41,922 nucleotides of DNA, taken from positions 1-41,922 of IMG/VR virus record IMGVR_UViG_3300033064_002823; one strand, given 5' to 3'. Each line of letters begins with the position of its first letter. Positions within the stretch are counted from its first letter, which is position 1. Below are positions 30,401 through 38,307 of this stretch, one piece after another. The notes below the pieces were generated by a model. That model did not search any database and was not told the DNA's origin. It was given only the letters and a program-made list of their open reading frames with translations. The translations under genes and the position numbers were made by a program. The DNA comes from a virus.

Positions 30401-31208
30401 CGGCATCTCCGGCAATGCTGCGCATCAGCGAGCATCGCTCGACTCAGAGTCCCAGGGAGGAATTGCTCCGGTCGAGAATACTCGTTTTGCGCAGAAAGGC
30501 CAGAAGACGCTGGATCGAGAAGCGGCTTCGTGGGCTGCCGTCGATGAACGTAAGGCTGAAAAGGAGAAGGTGGCCGACTTCGTTGCGTCGCAGGACGCGA
30601 CAAAGCCTGTCGATAGCGGGCCAACGCGAAATCGCCGCGAGGCCGCTAAGGACAATATGCGCGATCGCATGAAGGCGAAAATTGCCGGGGACCGTGAACG
30701 TGGTTCGCGTGGCAAGGACATCATTGCGAAGAAAGAAGCTGAAGTCGCGAAGATTAAGGCCGACAAGGAGAAGGCTAAGCAGGCCCGCATCGATGACCGG
30801 AAGGATGGATTCGCTGACAACCTTGATCCGGGTGGAGAAATCGGTGCTCGCCGCAGGAAGCATATGGCTTCTAACAGGAGTAGCCCGTTCGATCCTGCGA
30901 CCATGGCGACGGGCCTTAAAGACGCCTTGCCGAAGATGGATATCGAGTTGAATCTGCCTGGGTTCCGTGGCGATATAATGCCGGAACTTAGAGGCGGGAT
31001 GGACATGACGAAGGTACTTGATAGTGTGGGCCTCGCTCCGGCGATGGCGGCAAGTAACGTCAATACCGGGAGCACCAGGCAAGATAACATGTCCGCCGAA
31101 GAGAGCGTCAAGTACAATAAGCAGACGGCGGACGCCACAATGGCACTGCTGAAGCATTTCCAGTCGAAGGAACGACGGCCCGGCGGGGATGATCTCCGCA
31201 TTAACTAA
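24492..31208 (+). CDS. Tail tape measure protein
   Basis: This 2238-residue protein is the longest gene and lies after the chaperone-like gene, as tape measures do. It sets tail length; at about 0.15 nm per residue it implies a tail of roughly 335 nm (family-based estimate). Layout: helical N-terminus, five repeats of about 100 residues (409-905), a coiled-coil region (920-1040), a membrane-inserting stretch (1070-1116, GLSGALRASANNLAAFSSAF and IGGSLITIAMIGVAEAI), a Pro-rich segment (about 1590-1740) and a basic helical C-terminus. The ATG at 24492 has AGGA upstream. Confidence 0.93.
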   Translation: MARSRKMADAHVQFSALGTKKLISEAAEVGHALSTLGKKDVINKAMIENVQAITKQLGLYHEMIKQVSGGTSRLSASQVKSGLGEATAIKSLKKQLSEYRDYTTSLKQVNSNREKELKRMAVMGRAYTSPKDAHVGRAAQFAVTGGSQAGRNRLLINKGEFDKARDRTQAGTAGARNYRNPLTNSIINQRSGIASGDIQDNSRFSRQQDANRVHAAFSMERQGAAIRAKDRANEFISSRRDAVTSNSPLLMSATQEANKIQRARVGQVGKTVHSGLAIESASRADSGQDNKSFDKHMESFKSLPSITASSSSKSLNDYANSVDTLSKSFNRFKGEGVKLIVKDMNALSEAARLAARETDDLARISKIPKLSPEGLSSMRGRIADAEGGEARVEQMTARQVGRDLLRADPREAMGRRLEDIRKTGSELNLPQSDIDAEISIEAKALAETIQELAKDVRDSHIDAAIAKLADDLHSNKISKTQFAAGVVQHEATRAGDEKINKELTASREKSNVRQMVGDRIRSVDASDGTDEEKDRLIAKSASGFAASIQEQAREVREADVSEHLSDLSRQFDAGAISAKFYAKSVAVAGEFITNTRRLEGEQAARDIEAGPEEMMRRRIGETNEMGFSTDVRNKEIAKASADVAAKIRELASKLGDTSIDAAITKLAEDYDDGKITAKEFESAVNRNETSRRDRHDINDRMSANDRTANPVRNLGDRISTIDSSGASPEFKNKLIAEAGSEFANTIKAKAKDVREADIDGALAVLARKLKAGGISTREFAKSAAVAEAMKSESGNVASRQAARDSVPDDPAEMMRARMTAIDGNPNVTGIDRNMEISAAASEVAENIRRLAQNIRESKLDEAIAQLAEKLENGKITGTDFARDVAGLNAEKRGAGKAKDTIAEAGLRAKTGHGSETLSLKGEAGAIKARIKEIENEEKATTGLTKAKKDALKTEREALDIEAKLLDSQVDLSSKIDNQETKIKKLLTTRNKLTTTVTTNTKDQKANAKAIHATDDEIKREVKHLQELKIAQAGANNNQAHAAKLSGNYNFRIQQLSYGVQDFVQVIGQTGLSGALRASANNLAAFSSAFGTTSAAIGGSLITIAMIGVAEAITHLGTKAETSEEKIERLTKSIEKFIDVRQQAYDFSGDLVGTPIGEADFSVGVGNDARDKMESSILEYEKEGVTRAAKMKAELKDKYEGWFDQTSVGLFDGVGRVAREKVGGTDKSAKAEFDAFKQLLLGPDPDNNPKSNVTYRPVGGIDATPDEELAARQKLISDIQSQILDQNPDTAEGLAAISEFAGVNAEYARESAAKMLEINQNIDRFEAESKLAFDRTVKSLNAAADNIEGVAAFGDMATVESAMGDIVSSARKSKGRLDRHENQLDDMSIPKGEIKDAAEEARLTPKARELRALYAAEKKVYEEHIKTIRRLYMATDGAATNMSSIGRSLFDTLQESDERRRVARNVFEEGSAELKESDERESARTSATVNSNTMSFDGSVQRQLFETQDAADARVVAELQAQIAELRRGDRDNAGEIISSLMIRIEKIMSKDTGNGTVSSIEGLHTQIQNSLQGPTKEIDLLGKIEEHTGRIANAANQPVPVAGPANVGGGQWSVPPEPIPNTRVETPKVPVAPTPVTQETYSAPAPVNPGVSPAPPVPEDALIETPVSEFRRRNAPVKPGVPPAPPVPEDSLTPEQKAIIRDLLARPQSVPSAPPMPFSLPDIPKPEMSPVEELTQEQKGVVDETVVRPAAHRIVANVTSDPNLAELKAGQKRMDQSRVEREINKGTRLQAHSEKRVEAARALLKRNKKRLGVEDFDGENMTPPFGAQKDIHKRNMEERSPKYFNYGDAGMPKAERPTKNSKPIGFDRPRGGVVADFSPAYKQNRMAPESMNPAVPENESVEDQIKRKTAERRAEFDVTTAGSGVADRRKEFGAPAVPGPVSKLPQVETKSEGTGIVSSRNIGAIASKGGGISGNAAHQRASLDSESQGGIAPVENTRFAQKGQKTLDREAASWAAVDERKAEKEKVADFVASQDATKPVDSGPTRNRREAAKDNMRDRMKAKIAGDRERGSRGKDIIAKKEAEVAKIKADKEKAKQARIDDRKDGFADNLDPGGEIGARRRKHMASNRSSPFDPATMATGLKDALPKMDIELNLPGFRGDIMPELRGGMDMTKVLDSVGLAPAMAASNVNTGSTRQDNMSAEESVKYNKQTADATMALLKHFQSKERRPGGDDLRIN
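25716..27206 (+). repeat. Five tandem ~100-codon repeats in tape measure gene
   Basis: Units at residues 409-510, 511-610, 611-708, 709-809 and 810-905. Units 1, 3 and 5 begin as MxRRx or MRARM and contain IDAAI(A/T)KLA-type cores; units 2 and 4 begin GDRI(R/S) and share KDVREAD and FAKSxAVA. The alternation suggests a two-unit duplication. Repeats are protein-level; DNA is diverged. Confidence 0.8.
29427..29561 (+). repeat. 45-bp imperfect repeat in Pro-rich tape measure segment
   Basis: Copies at 29427-29471 and 29517-29561 differ at three positions and encode PVNPGVSPAPPVPED and PVKPGVPPAPPVPED. They form a flexible Pro-rich linker. Confidence 0.85.
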
Positions 31209-31224
31209 TAGTCAGGGATGACAC

Positions 31225-32259
31225 ATGGTTGCTGTTAACGTACATGCCGGGTACCCGACCGGAAATATCAATGCCGAACAGGGTAGTATCACGGTTGTTG
31301 GCGACATAGCGTGGGCTGACCTTACAGCGAAGCTGAATGAGCTGTTTCCTGCGTCGCTAACGTCTGGGATCGGACAGAATCCGCTGGACCCGCAGTTCGG
31401 CATTTATCGCTGTCAGTCGTGCGAATATCGCCCGTTCCCGAACGACGCGCCGCCAGTTATTAGTGATATTCCGTCTACGTTCGACGCAACATTCGCGAAG
31501 ATGCCGGTGTACGAAAAGGCATTATTGACGATTAACTACTCGTCGGCTCAGGTTCAGTTCCCGAATTCTGCCAGCGATACACCGGATAAGCCTGACGGGT
31601 CAACTGAAGTTACCGGCCTGAGCCACCAGATATCCAGTGGTGGCGAAGTGATCACATTAGAGCACTCATCGCTCGTGTGGTCGCATGGCAAGAACGTTGA
31701 AGGGACCAACGTTTCGGCGTCAAAGGTTGTGCCAACCCTTGAGCATAGCATTACCTGGAACAGGGTTCTTTCTCCGAACTGGGATAAGCTTCGAGACTTG
31801 ATCGGCAAAGTGAATAACACTGACTTGGGTCCGTTTCAGACCGGGACGATGTACAACGAGACCTTGTTGTATCTTGGTTACCAGGCGAGCCCTGATATTA
31901 CTGCGGACGGGACGAGGGTGTGGAACCTGTCGCTCCGGTTTTCTGAGCGTCGCGTTACGGAGTTGTGCAAGGAGTCCGTTGGTGGGGCGGTTATCGCAGA
32001 TGGGATTACCGGGTACGAAGGCGTGTACGGGGGGTGGAACCACTTCTACATTCAGGAGCCAGAATTCAAGATTACAGATGTTGCTGTGCCTCCAGTCCCG
32101 GCTGGTGGAAAAGTCCCCAACCCCCTGACGAGCGGATTCCGCAGGCTGCATTCTAAGCTGCCTGGAGCAAGAGGTCCTGGTGTTGCCTTTCTTGCGTATG
32201 TTGAAGATGCCGCGATCTACAAGAAGGCCGATCTTACCCTAATCTTCGTGCAGGTATAA
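31225..32259 (+). CDS. Putative distal tail or baseplate protein
   Basis: This 344-residue protein is the first gene after the tape measure, where distal-tail or baseplate-hub proteins lie. It is beta-rich with aromatic motifs (LLTINYSSAQVQF, VWNLSLRFSERRV, WNHFYIQEPEF). No diagnostic motif was recognised. The ATG at 31225 has AGGGA upstream. It may anchor the following Ser-rich proteins. Confidence 0.6.
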   Translation: MVAVNVHAGYPTGNINAEQGSITVVGDIAWADLTAKLNELFPASLTSGIGQNPLDPQFGIYRCQSCEYRPFPNDAPPVISDIPSTFDATFAKMPVYEKALLTINYSSAQVQFPNSASDTPDKPDGSTEVTGLSHQISSGGEVITLEHSSLVWSHGKNVEGTNVSASKVVPTLEHSITWNRVLSPNWDKLRDLIGKVNNTDLGPFQTGTMYNETLLYLGYQASPDITADGTRVWNLSLRFSERRVTELCKESVGGAVIADGITGYEGVYGGWNHFYIQEPEFKITDVAVPPVPAGGKVPNPLTSGFRRLHSKLPGARGPGVAFLAYVEDAAIYKKADLTLIFVQV

Positions 32260-32262
32260 CGC

Positions 32263-33588
32263 ATGGCAGGCCAGGACGAATTATTCCCCAGGTTTAACAG
32301 GGGGGACCGTGCAAGTAAGCTGCTCGATCACAGTCTGCTTAATCGCACGTTCGGGACGCTCACGCGACTGTCTCAGAACACGATTGGCGCTGGCGCACAG
32401 AACCTTGGAACGGCAACTCTTAACCCGAAGCTGATACGTCCTGTCGAATGGCATGTTGCGAAGGTTCTGTCTCAGGCGGAGATTGAATCTTCCAATCAGT
32501 GCGAGACGGTCAATGTGTACCAGGTTGAGATTATTGACGCGTTCTTCAATGAAGAGGCTGGCGTTCAGGATCTGCATCAAACGACGGCAGCTCAGCGAGT
32601 GTATTTTGCTGGAGCGTCTACTGAGCTATTGATCGTTGAGGGTGATCTTGTTTCCGTGCGGAGTTGGTCGAATCAGTGGTGGATCGAAAGTATTATCGCA
32701 GTTTCGTGCGACTCGTCGTCGAGCTCATTCTCAAGTTCATCATCCAGCGAGCTGTCGTCATCAGCTGAGTCATCATCGGTAACGTTGTCGTCTGAATCTG
32801 AATCGTCAGTCGAGTCGTCATCGATAACGTTTACTGACGACACTTCTGGGAGTAGCACGTCTGGAAGTAGCACGACCGGAAGTGGCGAAAGCAGCACAAC
32901 CGGGGACGGCGGAAGTAGCACGACCGGGGACGAAGTCGATTGCGTTAATACCTGCCTTGGGCTTCTCCCGGAAACAATGGAAATATCGATCGACGGTATT
33001 CCGACTACAGCTACGCTTGGCACCGTAACGGTCGTGGGGACCATCACACAATGGATTTGGTATGGCATGTTTGGCACTCATCAATTCTCGCTTTTCGTGC
33101 AGAGCGAAGATGGAGAGTGTACCGCATGGCTTGAATTCGATTCCGGCTGCGGCACTGCTAACCTGTCAATTGACTCCACGAGTCCGACTATTGAATTGTC
33201 TGGTACGAATGTGTTCACTGGGACGTGCGACATTGGCGTTGTTAACATTCTGGTAACAGCCAGCGGCGTCCCTGGTGGTGGGCCGCTCGTTTGTCGCGAC
33301 TCGTCTGTGCTCACATCCGAATTTACGTCAGAAGCTTCGTCAGGAACTTCGTCATCTTCTCCGCCTTGTCGTGTAGTCACAAGCATATCGCTTTCGTCAG
33401 ACAGTAGCGGGGCAAGCAGCAGCAGCGGAGACAGTGGGTGCCCTGTCCTTGTAATTGAGTACGCAAGGCTTGCGTGGGTTAACGGCGGAGCTTATTGCTA
33501 CGACCACGAATCGGAAGAGTTGCCGATTACCGGGGTGGTTACTGATGTGGCCTGCGATAGCGGCGAGCTAGTGGTTACCAAGTGCTAG
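32263..33588 (+). CDS. Ser/Cys-rich tail protein A
   Basis: This 441-residue protein has an N-terminal region of about 148 residues, then a Ser/Thr/Glu-rich linker (149-224), a first Cys-containing domain (226-344) bounded by CVNTCLGLLP and SGVPGGGPLVC, a second Ser-rich linker, and a Cys-containing C-terminus. The Cys-flanked domain recurs in the next gene. Low-complexity Ser tracts of this kind are potential O-glycosylation substrates, but no glycan is shown. The ATG at 32263 lies 3 nt after the upstream stop. It may be a tail-tip or receptor-binding protein. Confidence 0.6.
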   Translation: MAGQDELFPRFNRGDRASKLLDHSLLNRTFGTLTRLSQNTIGAGAQNLGTATLNPKLIRPVEWHVAKVLSQAEIESSNQCETVNVYQVEIIDAFFNEEAGVQDLHQTTAAQRVYFAGASTELLIVEGDLVSVRSWSNQWWIESIIAVSCDSSSSSFSSSSSSELSSSAESSSVTLSSESESSVESSSITFTDDTSGSSTSGSSTTGSGESSTTGDGGSSTTGDEVDCVNTCLGLLPETMEISIDGIPTTATLGTVTVVGTITQWIWYGMFGTHQFSLFVQSEDGECTAWLEFDSGCGTANLSIDSTSPTIELSGTNVFTGTCDIGVVNILVTASGVPGGGPLVCRDSSVLTSEFTSEASSGTSSSSPPCRVVTSISLSSDSSGASSSSGDSGCPVLVIEYARLAWVNGGAYCYDHESEELPITGVVTDVACDSGELVVTKC

Positions 33589-33601
33589 GGAAGGTTCTTG
33601 A

Positions 33602-35005
33602 ATGTCGGTGACTCGTGTCCCTGGCTGTCCTTGTTGTCAGAGCAGTAGCTTTAGCAGCAGCGAAGACGCCTGCGTTGAATGCGTTGATACGTGCGCGGGC
33701 CTGATGCCTGCGATACTTGAGATATTCATGAATGGCGAGTCAGTCTTGTGTACCTGGGACGGGGCGGACTGGATCGGATCATTTGAGTATTACGACACGC
33801 TCGGCGCTGTGGCTGCGACCCCGGACGTTGTCGTTTCGCTGTCCGGTGGCGGAAGCAGTTCGTCTTCGAGTGGCGGCGAATGCCTATTGACTGTTGCATT
33901 CTGCGAAGGGTCGACGACCGTTTCTCTGGACAGCCTTGATCCGGTGTCGGCTATCGGGACGATCACGCTGGATGACTGTCTTGCCAGTGAGGGCGTGACA
34001 TTCAACCCGATCGACTTCACTCTGGCTGACTCAGGAGTACCAGGCGGAGGCCCTCTAGTGTGCTGCTCATCTTCCAGTTCAGGCTCATCCAGTAGCGATT
34101 ACTGCCCTTGCGATAATACGTGTGATGAGTCTGTCGTGTTCGCTGAGGCAGATATCACATCAGGGCCAACAACAAAGTCATTTGGATCTAAGCCAGCAGG
34201 AACGTACAGGCTGTGTTATATCAGTGGCTCAATGGGGTACGCTAAGAATTGCGATGCCTGTGGAGGCTCAGACTGTTTGAAGTGGAGAGTCAACAGCAAC
34301 GGATGCGATACTGGTGGGCCTGCCGTAGCCGGGTTCACTGCTAATTATGGAGGTGGCTCAGTACTGACTAGTGGCAATGGAGGCAGTTACTCCACGCCGG
34401 CTGCCTGTGAGGCTGGGCACGCTGGCGAGTCAGTTCTCTTCGGTCACTCTGGCGGTGATATCTCTATTACATTTGCAGACAGCGCGTACTCTGATAATGA
34501 GATCGGGTCTGACTTTGAGTGGTGCCTGCAACTTTGCGATTCATCCAGCAGTTCAGTATCCACTTCCGGTAGTTCTGCTGGGTCAGATAGCTTGATATCT
34601 TGTGGTGCCTGTACTGAAGGGATTCCTACAACTCTCAATCTTCATATTGATTGGCGTCAACTGCAAAGCGGTACCGGGTGCCCGATGTCGGCTGATATTA
34701 CTTTGAATTATGACCCAGATTATGAAGACGATTGCGTTGGAGTAACTGGCACAGCATTCTGGGTCGGTCAAGATAGTTGCATGATATGGGTCTTAAGATG
34801 TTCTGGCACCATTTTCGACATGTGGCATACCACAGATAAGTGCAACACTATTAACGTGGTGTCCACGAATAGCGTTTCGTGTGATCCACTAGAAGTGACT
34901 GGAGACAATGCAGCTGGCACCCCTAGTTGGGAATCAGAGGGTTGCGCCTGCGTTTACGAAGATGACGGCGGCGGGATCGCTTATGATTGGACTGTAACGA
35001 ATTAG
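33602..35005 (+). CDS. Ser/Cys-rich tail protein B
   Basis: This 467-residue protein repeats the architecture of protein A: short N-terminus with CPCC, Cys-domain (26-154) running from CVDTCAGLMP to SGVPGGGPLVC with a Ser-rich insertion, then a Ser tract and a Gly/Cys-rich domain (165-315), another Ser-rich linker, and a third related domain starting SCGACTEGIP (about 332). The ATG at 33602 has GGAAGG upstream. It is a likely tail-tip protein; the many Cys residues suggest disulfide-stabilised domains. Confidence 0.6.
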   Translation: MSVTRVPGCPCCQSSSFSSSEDACVECVDTCAGLMPAILEIFMNGESVLCTWDGADWIGSFEYYDTLGAVAATPDVVVSLSGGGSSSSSSGGECLLTVAFCEGSTTVSLDSLDPVSAIGTITLDDCLASEGVTFNPIDFTLADSGVPGGGPLVCCSSSSSGSSSSDYCPCDNTCDESVVFAEADITSGPTTKSFGSKPAGTYRLCYISGSMGYAKNCDACGGSDCLKWRVNSNGCDTGGPAVAGFTANYGGGSVLTSGNGGSYSTPAACEAGHAGESVLFGHSGGDISITFADSAYSDNEIGSDFEWCLQLCDSSSSSVSTSGSSAGSDSLISCGACTEGIPTTLNLHIDWRQLQSGTGCPMSADITLNYDPDYEDDCVGVTGTAFWVGQDSCMIWVLRCSGTIFDMWHTTDKCNTINVVSTNSVSCDPLEVTGDNAAGTPSWESEGCACVYEDDGGGIAYDWTVTN

Positions 35006-35019
35006 TGGAGCATTTCTGA

Positions 35020-36291
35020 ATGAGTTGCGAACATGACTTGTGTACGCTGATAGGGAAACAGATACACGGCAGGCTACTGGAGATATGGGATGGAAAATCT
35101 GGCCTAAGCAAAGAGAAAGAACAGTCTTATCGCGACATATGGATTGCAGGTTCAGGCAGGCCAGCGTCCGACTTCGGCAAGTTTCTTCCCGATCAACCCA
35201 AGGGGCCTGGTATCCTCAAGAAGGCTGCCAACCTTACCAAGGCTGTGGTGAAGCACGTTAACAACCCGACGATCCTTAGTGATGCCGACAAGGAGAAGCG
35301 GCTTCTGGCCTGTCGTAATTGTAGCTATTGCGACAAGGCGAAGATGATCTGTAGCCACAAGAAGTGTGGATGCTTCCTGTCGAAGAAGTCGGGTTGGGAA
35401 TCGGAAGACTGCCCTGTCGGTCGATGGCCAAGCCTTAACCTTGAGCCGAAGCTTGATCGTGAATTCGTCGCCGGGCCTCGAGTGCAGAAGTTTCTGGTGA
35501 ACTGGTACGGAGAGTCTGGCGACTGCATGCAGCATCACCTGCGTGGCGCTCCAGTGTTCCTGTTCTGCGGCGGACCTTCACTGAACAGTATGGACCTTGA
35601 GATATTCAATCAACGAGGGATTGTAACGGCGTCAGTGAATCAGGTTGCGGCGACGCATATCAGGCCACGGTACGCATTCTTCGTTGACCCGCCACGGAAG
35701 TTCCACACGTCAATCTGGGACGACCCAGGCATCATGAAGTTCACCCGGAGGTCGTTAAGCAAGGGGAAGCTGGCAGTAGACACGAAAGAGGGCTGGCAAG
35801 TCACGGGGAAAGCATGTAGAGATTGTCCGAATACGTGGTTCTATGAGAACTCGTACGGTCTCGACATCAACGATTACATGATACGCGAGAAGCCGACCTG
35901 GGGCGGCGACCTGCGTCGTGGTGAGAATCCCGTGGCGACACGAAGCACGAGAAACGTAATGCTGATCGCGATGCGGATGCTGTACTGGCTTGGCTCGCGT
36001 AACGTGTTCCTTGTCGGTGCTGACTTCAACATGCAGGAAGGTAACAGCTACGCCTTCAAAGAGCCTAAGGATAAGCGAGCGGCGTCAACGAACAACAACA
36101 CCTATACGCTGCTCAATGGATTCTTTCACGACTTGAAACCAGTGTTTAAGCAGTGCGACTTCGAGGTTATCAACTGTACTCCAGCCAGTCATATTGATGC
36201 ATTCCCGAGGATGGATTACCGGGAAGCTGTTTCGCTGGTAACTGAGAAGTGGAAAGGGAGCCCGAACGTAAGTGGGCTTTATCGACTATGA
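35020..36291 (+). CDS. Zinc-ribbon plus MptE/DUF115-like protein
   Basis: Residues about 95-135 form a Cys cluster (Cys98, 101, 104, 111, 116, 118, 131; CRNCSYC, CSHKKCGC, CPVGRW), a zinc-binding segment seen in phage tail-region proteins. Residues about 175-400 resemble the 6-hydroxymethylpterin-pyrophosphokinase/MptE-like DUF115 fold: VFLFCGGPSLNSMD, RPRYAFFVDPPRK, NVFLVGADFNM. Members are often found with glycan-modification genes. The ATG at 35020 has GGAG upstream. It may be a transferase acting on a nucleotide sugar, but this is not proven. Confidence 0.62.
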   Translation: MSCEHDLCTLIGKQIHGRLLEIWDGKSGLSKEKEQSYRDIWIAGSGRPASDFGKFLPDQPKGPGILKKAANLTKAVVKHVNNPTILSDADKEKRLLACRNCSYCDKAKMICSHKKCGCFLSKKSGWESEDCPVGRWPSLNLEPKLDREFVAGPRVQKFLVNWYGESGDCMQHHLRGAPVFLFCGGPSLNSMDLEIFNQRGIVTASVNQVAATHIRPRYAFFVDPPRKFHTSIWDDPGIMKFTRRSLSKGKLAVDTKEGWQVTGKACRDCPNTWFYENSYGLDINDYMIREKPTWGGDLRRGENPVATRSTRNVMLIAMRMLYWLGSRNVFLVGADFNMQEGNSYAFKEPKDKRAASTNNNTYTLLNGFFHDLKPVFKQCDFEVINCTPASHIDAFPRMDYREAVSLVTEKWKGSPNVSGLYRL

Positions 36292-37229
36292 TGCTAAGGT
36301 TACTGACAGCCTCTCCGTATCTGTTTTCAATAGGCGACATTACCATTGCCAGCGAAACTTCCCGGCAATTCGCCTTGAGGGGAATAACTTGCCTAGAAGA
36401 TCCCCTAACTAAAGTTAGCGACGGCGAGGTTGCGGTAATTGGCGGTGGCCACGTTATTACTGGGGCGAACCATGTCGCGATTGGAAAGTCGTCTTCAGGG
36501 AATCCCGGCAGGTCGACTTTGAATGTTTTCCGCCCGCCAGGAAAGCACCTGATGAGTTCTGTCGGGGTGAGGCTGAGGGACAAGCCGGATTGTGATATGT
36601 CTTATTTGTCTGAGTACCGATACCTGTCAGCCAGGGATAGCGGATCATGCGAATTCCTCGAGAGAAGCTCACGGCAAGAGGTTCATTCTGTTCCGTGCGT
36701 CGCGTCGCTTTCTCAATCGATGCATGTCAACGATGTCGTCAGCCTGCACGGATTCGAATGGATCCGGCAGCGCATCGGCTCTTATGTTGTTGTGCATTCT
36801 GATCACACGCTGCTTCAGTATGAGATTCGTGACGGAATACGCATGGAAACTCAGGGCTGGATAAACAGGCCAGTTGGCGGGAAGATGCCTGTTGTTCCAG
36901 TTTCCAGTTCTCCTTATGTTGTTTCCGGGGTCATATCTGGAGCAAGGGCAGTTGTTACCAGGTCACTGCATATGGCTATATTTGCGTTGAGCAACAGGGT
37001 TCCGTTCTGCTGTATCGATTGTGGTGATGACGAACAGACCGAAAAGCTCCGATCGTACTTTTCAAGAGCAGGAATCCCGCAGGTTATGTATTCCGGAAGC
37101 GACCCCGTGAAATACGCAGTCGGAAACATTACGAGAGAAACGCTCGACGCTGTGCAGGCTAAGGAAATTGAGTCTTGCACTAATCATTTTGACGCCATGG
37201 CTTCTTTGGTAAATGGTAATTGCACATGA
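36288..37229 (+). CDS. Polysaccharide pyruvyl transferase family protein
   Basis: These enzymes add a pyruvate ketal from PEP to surface polysaccharides. The ATG at 36288 overlaps the previous stop (ATGATG) and gives 313 residues. Visible elements: SIGD (14-17) and IGGGHV (51-56), VGVRLRD (92-98), LSARDSGS (113-120) and TRSLHMAI (224-231), matching the R-x-x-H pattern near the C-terminus of CsaB/WcaK-type enzymes. The frame is continuous. It lies in a glycan cluster after the Ser-rich tail genes. Confidence 0.75.
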   Translation: MMLRLLTASPYLFSIGDITIASETSRQFALRGITCLEDPLTKVSDGEVAVIGGGHVITGANHVAIGKSSSGNPGRSTLNVFRPPGKHLMSSVGVRLRDKPDCDMSYLSEYRYLSARDSGSCEFLERSSRQEVHSVPCVASLSQSMHVNDVVSLHGFEWIRQRIGSYVVVHSDHTLLQYEIRDGIRMETQGWINRPVGGKMPVVPVSSSPYVVSGVISGARAVVTRSLHMAIFALSNRVPFCCIDCGDDEQTEKLRSYFSRAGIPQVMYSGSDPVKYAVGNITRETLDAVQAKEIESCTNHFDAMASLVNGNCT

Positions 37230-37837
37230 GAAAATACCAATCGTTCTACGACAGAAGCTCTTCTGATTCAGAAGGGAAATGGGCAAGGTTTGGCATTCCC
37301 AAACTAACTGGCTCATTCCTTGATATCGGCTGCAATGAAGGCTTCATGTGCCACAAGGCAAAGTCTGCCGGTGCGGACATTGTCGTGGGGATCGATTCTT
37401 CTATCCCAGTGATAAAGCTGGCACGCAAGAGGTGCGGGCAGAACCTGCAGGGCGCCGCTTACTTCCGGGCAATGGACTGGAAGTCGCTGTTCGATAAGCC
37501 TGCCTGCGGGATATTTGACACAGTGCTCGCCAGTTCATGCATGCATTACTGCGATGCGTCTGTTGTCGGCGAAGATGGAAAGCATCCTCTGATTCACGCG
37601 GCGTCGATCTCGACAAGGCCTGGCGGGCTGTTCGTGCTGGAATGCGGGATAGCCCCAGGCGACGAGTGCGAATGGAAGAGGATTAAGCGGCCTGTTGGTG
37701 ACACGGCATGGCACCCAACAGTAGCGGCTGTGGAAGCGGCCCTGAACTTCTCGTTCTCTTCGTACGACTTCATTGGGAAGAGTGTTAACCAGAAAGGTGA
37801 CAGAGTAGACAGGTTTGTTTATCACGCGATTCGTTAA
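37226..37837 (+). CDS. SAM-dependent methyltransferase
   Basis: This 203-residue Rossmann methyltransferase has motif I LDIGCNEG (32-39), an acidic motif GIDSS (about 52-56), FDTVLASSCMHYC (about 96-108) and RPGGLFVLE (about 133-141). The ATG at 37226 overlaps the pyruvyl transferase stop (ATGA). It may O-methylate a sugar; the substrate is not readable. It ends in GTTAAC, which also carries the stop of the antisense gene. Confidence 0.8.
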   Translation: MRKYQSFYDRSSSDSEGKWARFGIPKLTGSFLDIGCNEGFMCHKAKSAGADIVVGIDSSIPVIKLARKRCGQNLQGAAYFRAMDWKSLFDKPACGIFDTVLASSCMHYCDASVVGEDGKHPLIHAASISTRPGGLFVLECGIAPGDECEWKRIKRPVGDTAWHPTVAAVEAALNFSFSSYDFIGKSVNQKGDRVDRFVYHAIR

Positions 37838-38292
37838 CAAGCTCGACCAGCGACCCATACGCGAAATCCGCTCGACTTTAATTCTTTGATGTAGGCGTCG
37901 CGAAATCTCCGGTTAGTTAAAATTGCCCCGTCAACAATTACAATCTTCTCAGTCATATTGAAGTGGCCATGGGACTTAAGGTCGCAAATGAATTCTGCAT
38001 TATTCCTGATTAGCATCTTGTAGGCGTCTCCGATTCTGTTGCAGTTCTTCTTCCATGACCTTCTAACATTCAGGCAGGATTCCGATTTCGCCCACTCGTC
38101 AATCTGAATCATTGTATTGTCCAGAGACACTACTCTGAATGTCTTGCAGTTATCAATAGTGACTGTTGATTTGGTGATTAAAAGGTTCAGCGCAGACGCA
38201 AGCGAGGTCTTCCCTGTCCTTGGTCTGCCGTATAGAATTATCGCCGTCTTCTGAAACCCGGTTTCTCTAATGTCAATCGCAGATCTTGCCAC
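37834..38292 (-). CDS. Antisense P-loop kinase, APS-kinase-like
   Basis: This 152-residue protein has a P-loop GRPRTGKT (22-29), then VVSLDN and RRSWKKNCNRIGDAYKML (like the NIRRI-EVAKL stretch of APS kinase), and VIVDGAILTNRRFRDAY (like the VIVSFISPFRADRD loop). This resembles CysC, which makes PAPS from APS, but a polynucleotide or sugar kinase remains possible. GTG at 38292 has GAGGA upstream. It lies antisense, ending in the shared GTTAAC and starting 15 nt from the glycosyltransferase. Confidence 0.5.
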   Translation of the reverse strand: MARSAIDIRETGFQKTAIILYGRPRTGKTSLASALNLLITKSTVTIDNCKTFRVVSLDNTMIQIDEWAKSESCLNVRRSWKKNCNRIGDAYKMLIRNNAEFICDLKSHGHFNMTEKIVIVDGAILTNRRFRDAYIKELKSSGFRVWVAGRAC

Positions 38293-38307
38293 GTAAGGTT
38301 CCTCGGA

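Noticed and set aside
32673-33386. Antisense frames over the Ser-rich gene
   Set aside because: They arise from Ser/Asp/Val codon periodicity of the low-complexity repeat and not from independent genes.
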